NCBI GenBank assembly: GCA_029987245.1
Contig: DALTWG010000046.1
Location: forward strand, 1 to 13,655
Reading direction: 5' to 3'
Source of the DNA: Methanocorpusculum sp.
GTDB taxonomy: Archaea > Halobacteriota > Methanomicrobia > Methanomicrobiales > Methanocorpusculaceae
Length of the DNA stretch: 13,655 nucleotides
Each line of letters begins with the position of its first letter. Within the stretch, counting starts at the first letter, position 1. The notes beneath the pieces were generated by a model. It saw only the letters and a program-made list of their open reading frames with translations, searched no databases and was not told the origin of the DNA. Below, in pieces: positions 12,594-13,655 of this stretch. The translations under genes were made by a program, and so were the position numbers.

Positions 12594-13180
12594 TTCTTGC
12601 AGGAGGCGAGGGTACGCGCCTCAAACTCGGCGAAAAAGCGCTTGTCCCGGTTGCAGGAAAAGCAATGGCAGCCCGCGTCGTAGATGCATTTTTGGATGCG
12701 CGCATCGACCCCGTCCTCGTTACCTCGCATAAAACACCGTTCACCAAAAACTGGTGCCGCGCAAACGGCGTGGATTTTATAGATACCGCGGGCGCCGGCT
12801 ATCTGGAAGACCTGCGCGAGGCGGTTGTCATGTCCGGCGAAGACGGACCTCTGTTTACCGCGGCCTGTGACATACCGTGTCTTACCGGCGCCATTATACG
12901 AAAAGTGCTTGAAGCCTATGCGGCATCAGGCAAGGAAGCGTGCTCTACCTGGGTTCCGGTAACACTTTGCGAGCACTACGGCACAAAACCACGATATATA
13001 GAAACAATTGACTCAATCCCCGCCGCGCCGTGTGCCCTCAATATATTTTTTGGCTCGCGCGTCGAAGACGAACAAAGCGAACTCACCCTGCTCCTGCATG
13101 AACCCGGGCTTGCATTCAATGTGAATACGCGCGAAGAACTCGAAAAACTCGAACGACTGCTGGAATCAGGCGCGTTTTAG
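12581..13180 (+). CDS. cobY: GTP:adenosylcobinamide-phosphate guanylyltransferase
   Basis: Archaeal cobamide biosynthesis enzyme that transfers GMP from GTP to adenosylcobinamide phosphate, making AdoCbi-GDP for attachment of the lower ligand (the archaeal counterpart of CobU's transferase activity). The 199-residue product has the nucleotidyltransferase loop LAGGEGTR at 6-13, EKALVPVAGK (18-27), DTAGAGYLEDL (68-78), the acidic TAACDIPCL around D97, and FNVNTREELEKLERLL at the C-terminus. I recall close parallels to each in the characterised Methanocaldococcus CobY, including its length of about 196. The start is the ATG at 12581, with GGGGTG 4 nt upstream; the frame open to 12539 lacks a signal. 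No other cobamide gene is in the window. Confidence 0.9.
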   Translation: MLALILAGGEGTRLKLGEKALVPVAGKAMAARVVDAFLDARIDPVLVTSHKTPFTKNWCRANGVDFIDTAGAGYLEDLREAVVMSGEDGPLFTAACDIPCLTGAIIRKVLEAYAASGKEACSTWVPVTLCEHYGTKPRYIETIDSIPAAPCALNIFFGSRVEDEQSELTLLLHEPGLAFNVNTREELEKLERLLESGAF

Positions 13181-13198
13181 TCCGGCGCTGCAAAATGT

Positions 13199-13216
13199 GC
13201 GGGTTGAAAACCCCGC
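13199..13216 (+). terminator. Hairpin after cobY
   Basis: GCGGGTT and AACCCCGC pair with one bulge around GAA, starting 18 nt after the cobY stop. A short TTTT follows about 8 nt later. A second inverted repeat (CCGGCAT 13267-13273, ATGCCGG 13294-13300) fills the rest of this convergent 124-nt spacer. Either could terminate cobY or the opposing gene. Confidence 0.35.
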
Positions 13217-13304
13217 GTTACATGCCTGCTTTTACCACGTACCGCGTTTTTGGGCATCATAACCTGCCGGCATCTTAAGCGTTGTTTTGCAGAATGCCGG
13301 TGCT

Positions 13305-13655
13305 TTACGTATTTTTTACGGCGTCCTGCGAAACGATGCCCTTCAAAAAATCCATAGACATGCCGCGATATTTTTCCAGTTTTATATTGACTTTTGTATA
13401 GTCAATATCCGGCAATACATCCAGCATCGTTTCCGAACAGATATACAGCCGGTCACTGATGCCAAGCCGGTCCAGGATATCCTTTTGCCTGATGCTTCGT
13501 TCATCATTGTCTTCAACAAACACCAGGAACTGTTTCTCAAATATCATTGAAAAAATCGTGCCATGGAAACCGTCTGTGATAACAAAATCCGCATGCTCAT
13601 AAGAGCAATAGAATGTGCAGCAGTTTGTTCTCTAAATTCACCGCCTGAAAGAATC
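13305..13655 (-). pseudogene. Polysaccharide pyruvyl transferase family gene, C-terminal part, frame disrupted
   Basis: The minus strand encodes the C-terminal about 100 residues of a polysaccharide pyruvyl transferase family protein (PF04230-type; CsaB/WcaK relatives add pyruvate ketals to surface glycans). The motif HADFVITDGFHGTIFSMIFE spans the first start codon of the frame: the only in-frame ATG (13547) lies after the conserved DGFHGT. Upstream the frame hits TAG at 13632-13634 with no start codon between. The next frame is open from the window edge through about 13612 and its residues (EFREQTAAH) would join smoothly to FYCSYEHADF if one base were restored near 13611-13614. So the gene is probably frameshifted, though only 21 nt beyond the stop are visible and a sequencing error is possible. 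The terminal part VNIKLEKYRGMSMDFLKGI looks intact. Confidence 0.6.

Noticed and set aside
1..13655. CRISPR array, insertion sequence, transposase or prophage genes
   Set aside because: No regularly spaced repeats, transposase or phage-like proteins were seen in any frame.

Overview
The window is archaeal, euryarchaeal chromosome and most likely comes from a methanogen of the Methanomicrobia. Direct evidence is a ribosomal-protein/RNA-polymerase cluster with the archaeal-only subunits RpoD, RpoN and RpoK and protein eL18, a RpoD carrying two ferredoxin-type [4Fe-4S] motifs, a long archaeal FKBP, the archaeal guanylyltransferase CobY and an FtsZ2-type tubulin homologue. A Methanocorpusculum-like origin is my impression from the protein sequences and was not tested.

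Positions 1-6100 are read leftward. tRNA-Ser(GCU) is followed by a compact operon: rpsM, rpsD, rpsK, rpoD, rpl18e, rplM, rpsI (gaps of 0-11 nt). After an 88-nt gap with a perfect 24-nt palindrome and a strong TATA box come rpoN, tRNA-Pro(CGG), rpoK, eno and rpsB, then a T-tract at the left edge. The cluster couples ribosome assembly, RNA polymerase assembly and one glycolytic/gluconeogenic enzyme.

Positions 6100-8100 hold a 274-nt divergent intergenic region with several inverted repeats, then rightward slyD-like FKBP prolyl isomerase and the radical SAM protein of the AmmeMemoRadiSam system (amrS). A pyridoxal kinase-like gene (leftward, 8102-8935) converges on amrS with only 3 nt between the stop codons. 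It diverges from a rightward pair, a small nitroreductase and a multi-membrane-span YdjM-like putative metal-dependent hydrolase.

Positions 10493-12270 are a cell-division locus read leftward. A 61-residue ribbon-helix-helix regulator resembling CdrS lies 28 nt ahead of ftsZ2, and a compound stem-loop plus T-tract lies downstream of ftsZ2. The region upstream of the regulator contains repeated GTCTGACA half-sites between a TATA box and the start codon, a good candidate for an autoregulatory operator.

Positions 12270-13655 hold a doubtful small ORF overlapping the start of cobY, the gene for GTP:adenosylcobinamide-phosphate guanylyltransferase. At the right edge, on the minus strand, is the C-terminal end of a polysaccharide pyruvyl transferase family gene. 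Its reading frame is interrupted by a stop upstream of conserved sequence, so it is probably frameshifted or decayed. I found no CRISPR array, insertion sequence or rRNA. Nothing here is clearly a new system; the most interesting items are the cdrS operator candidate, the rpoN palindrome, the structured FKBP leader and the broken transferase.
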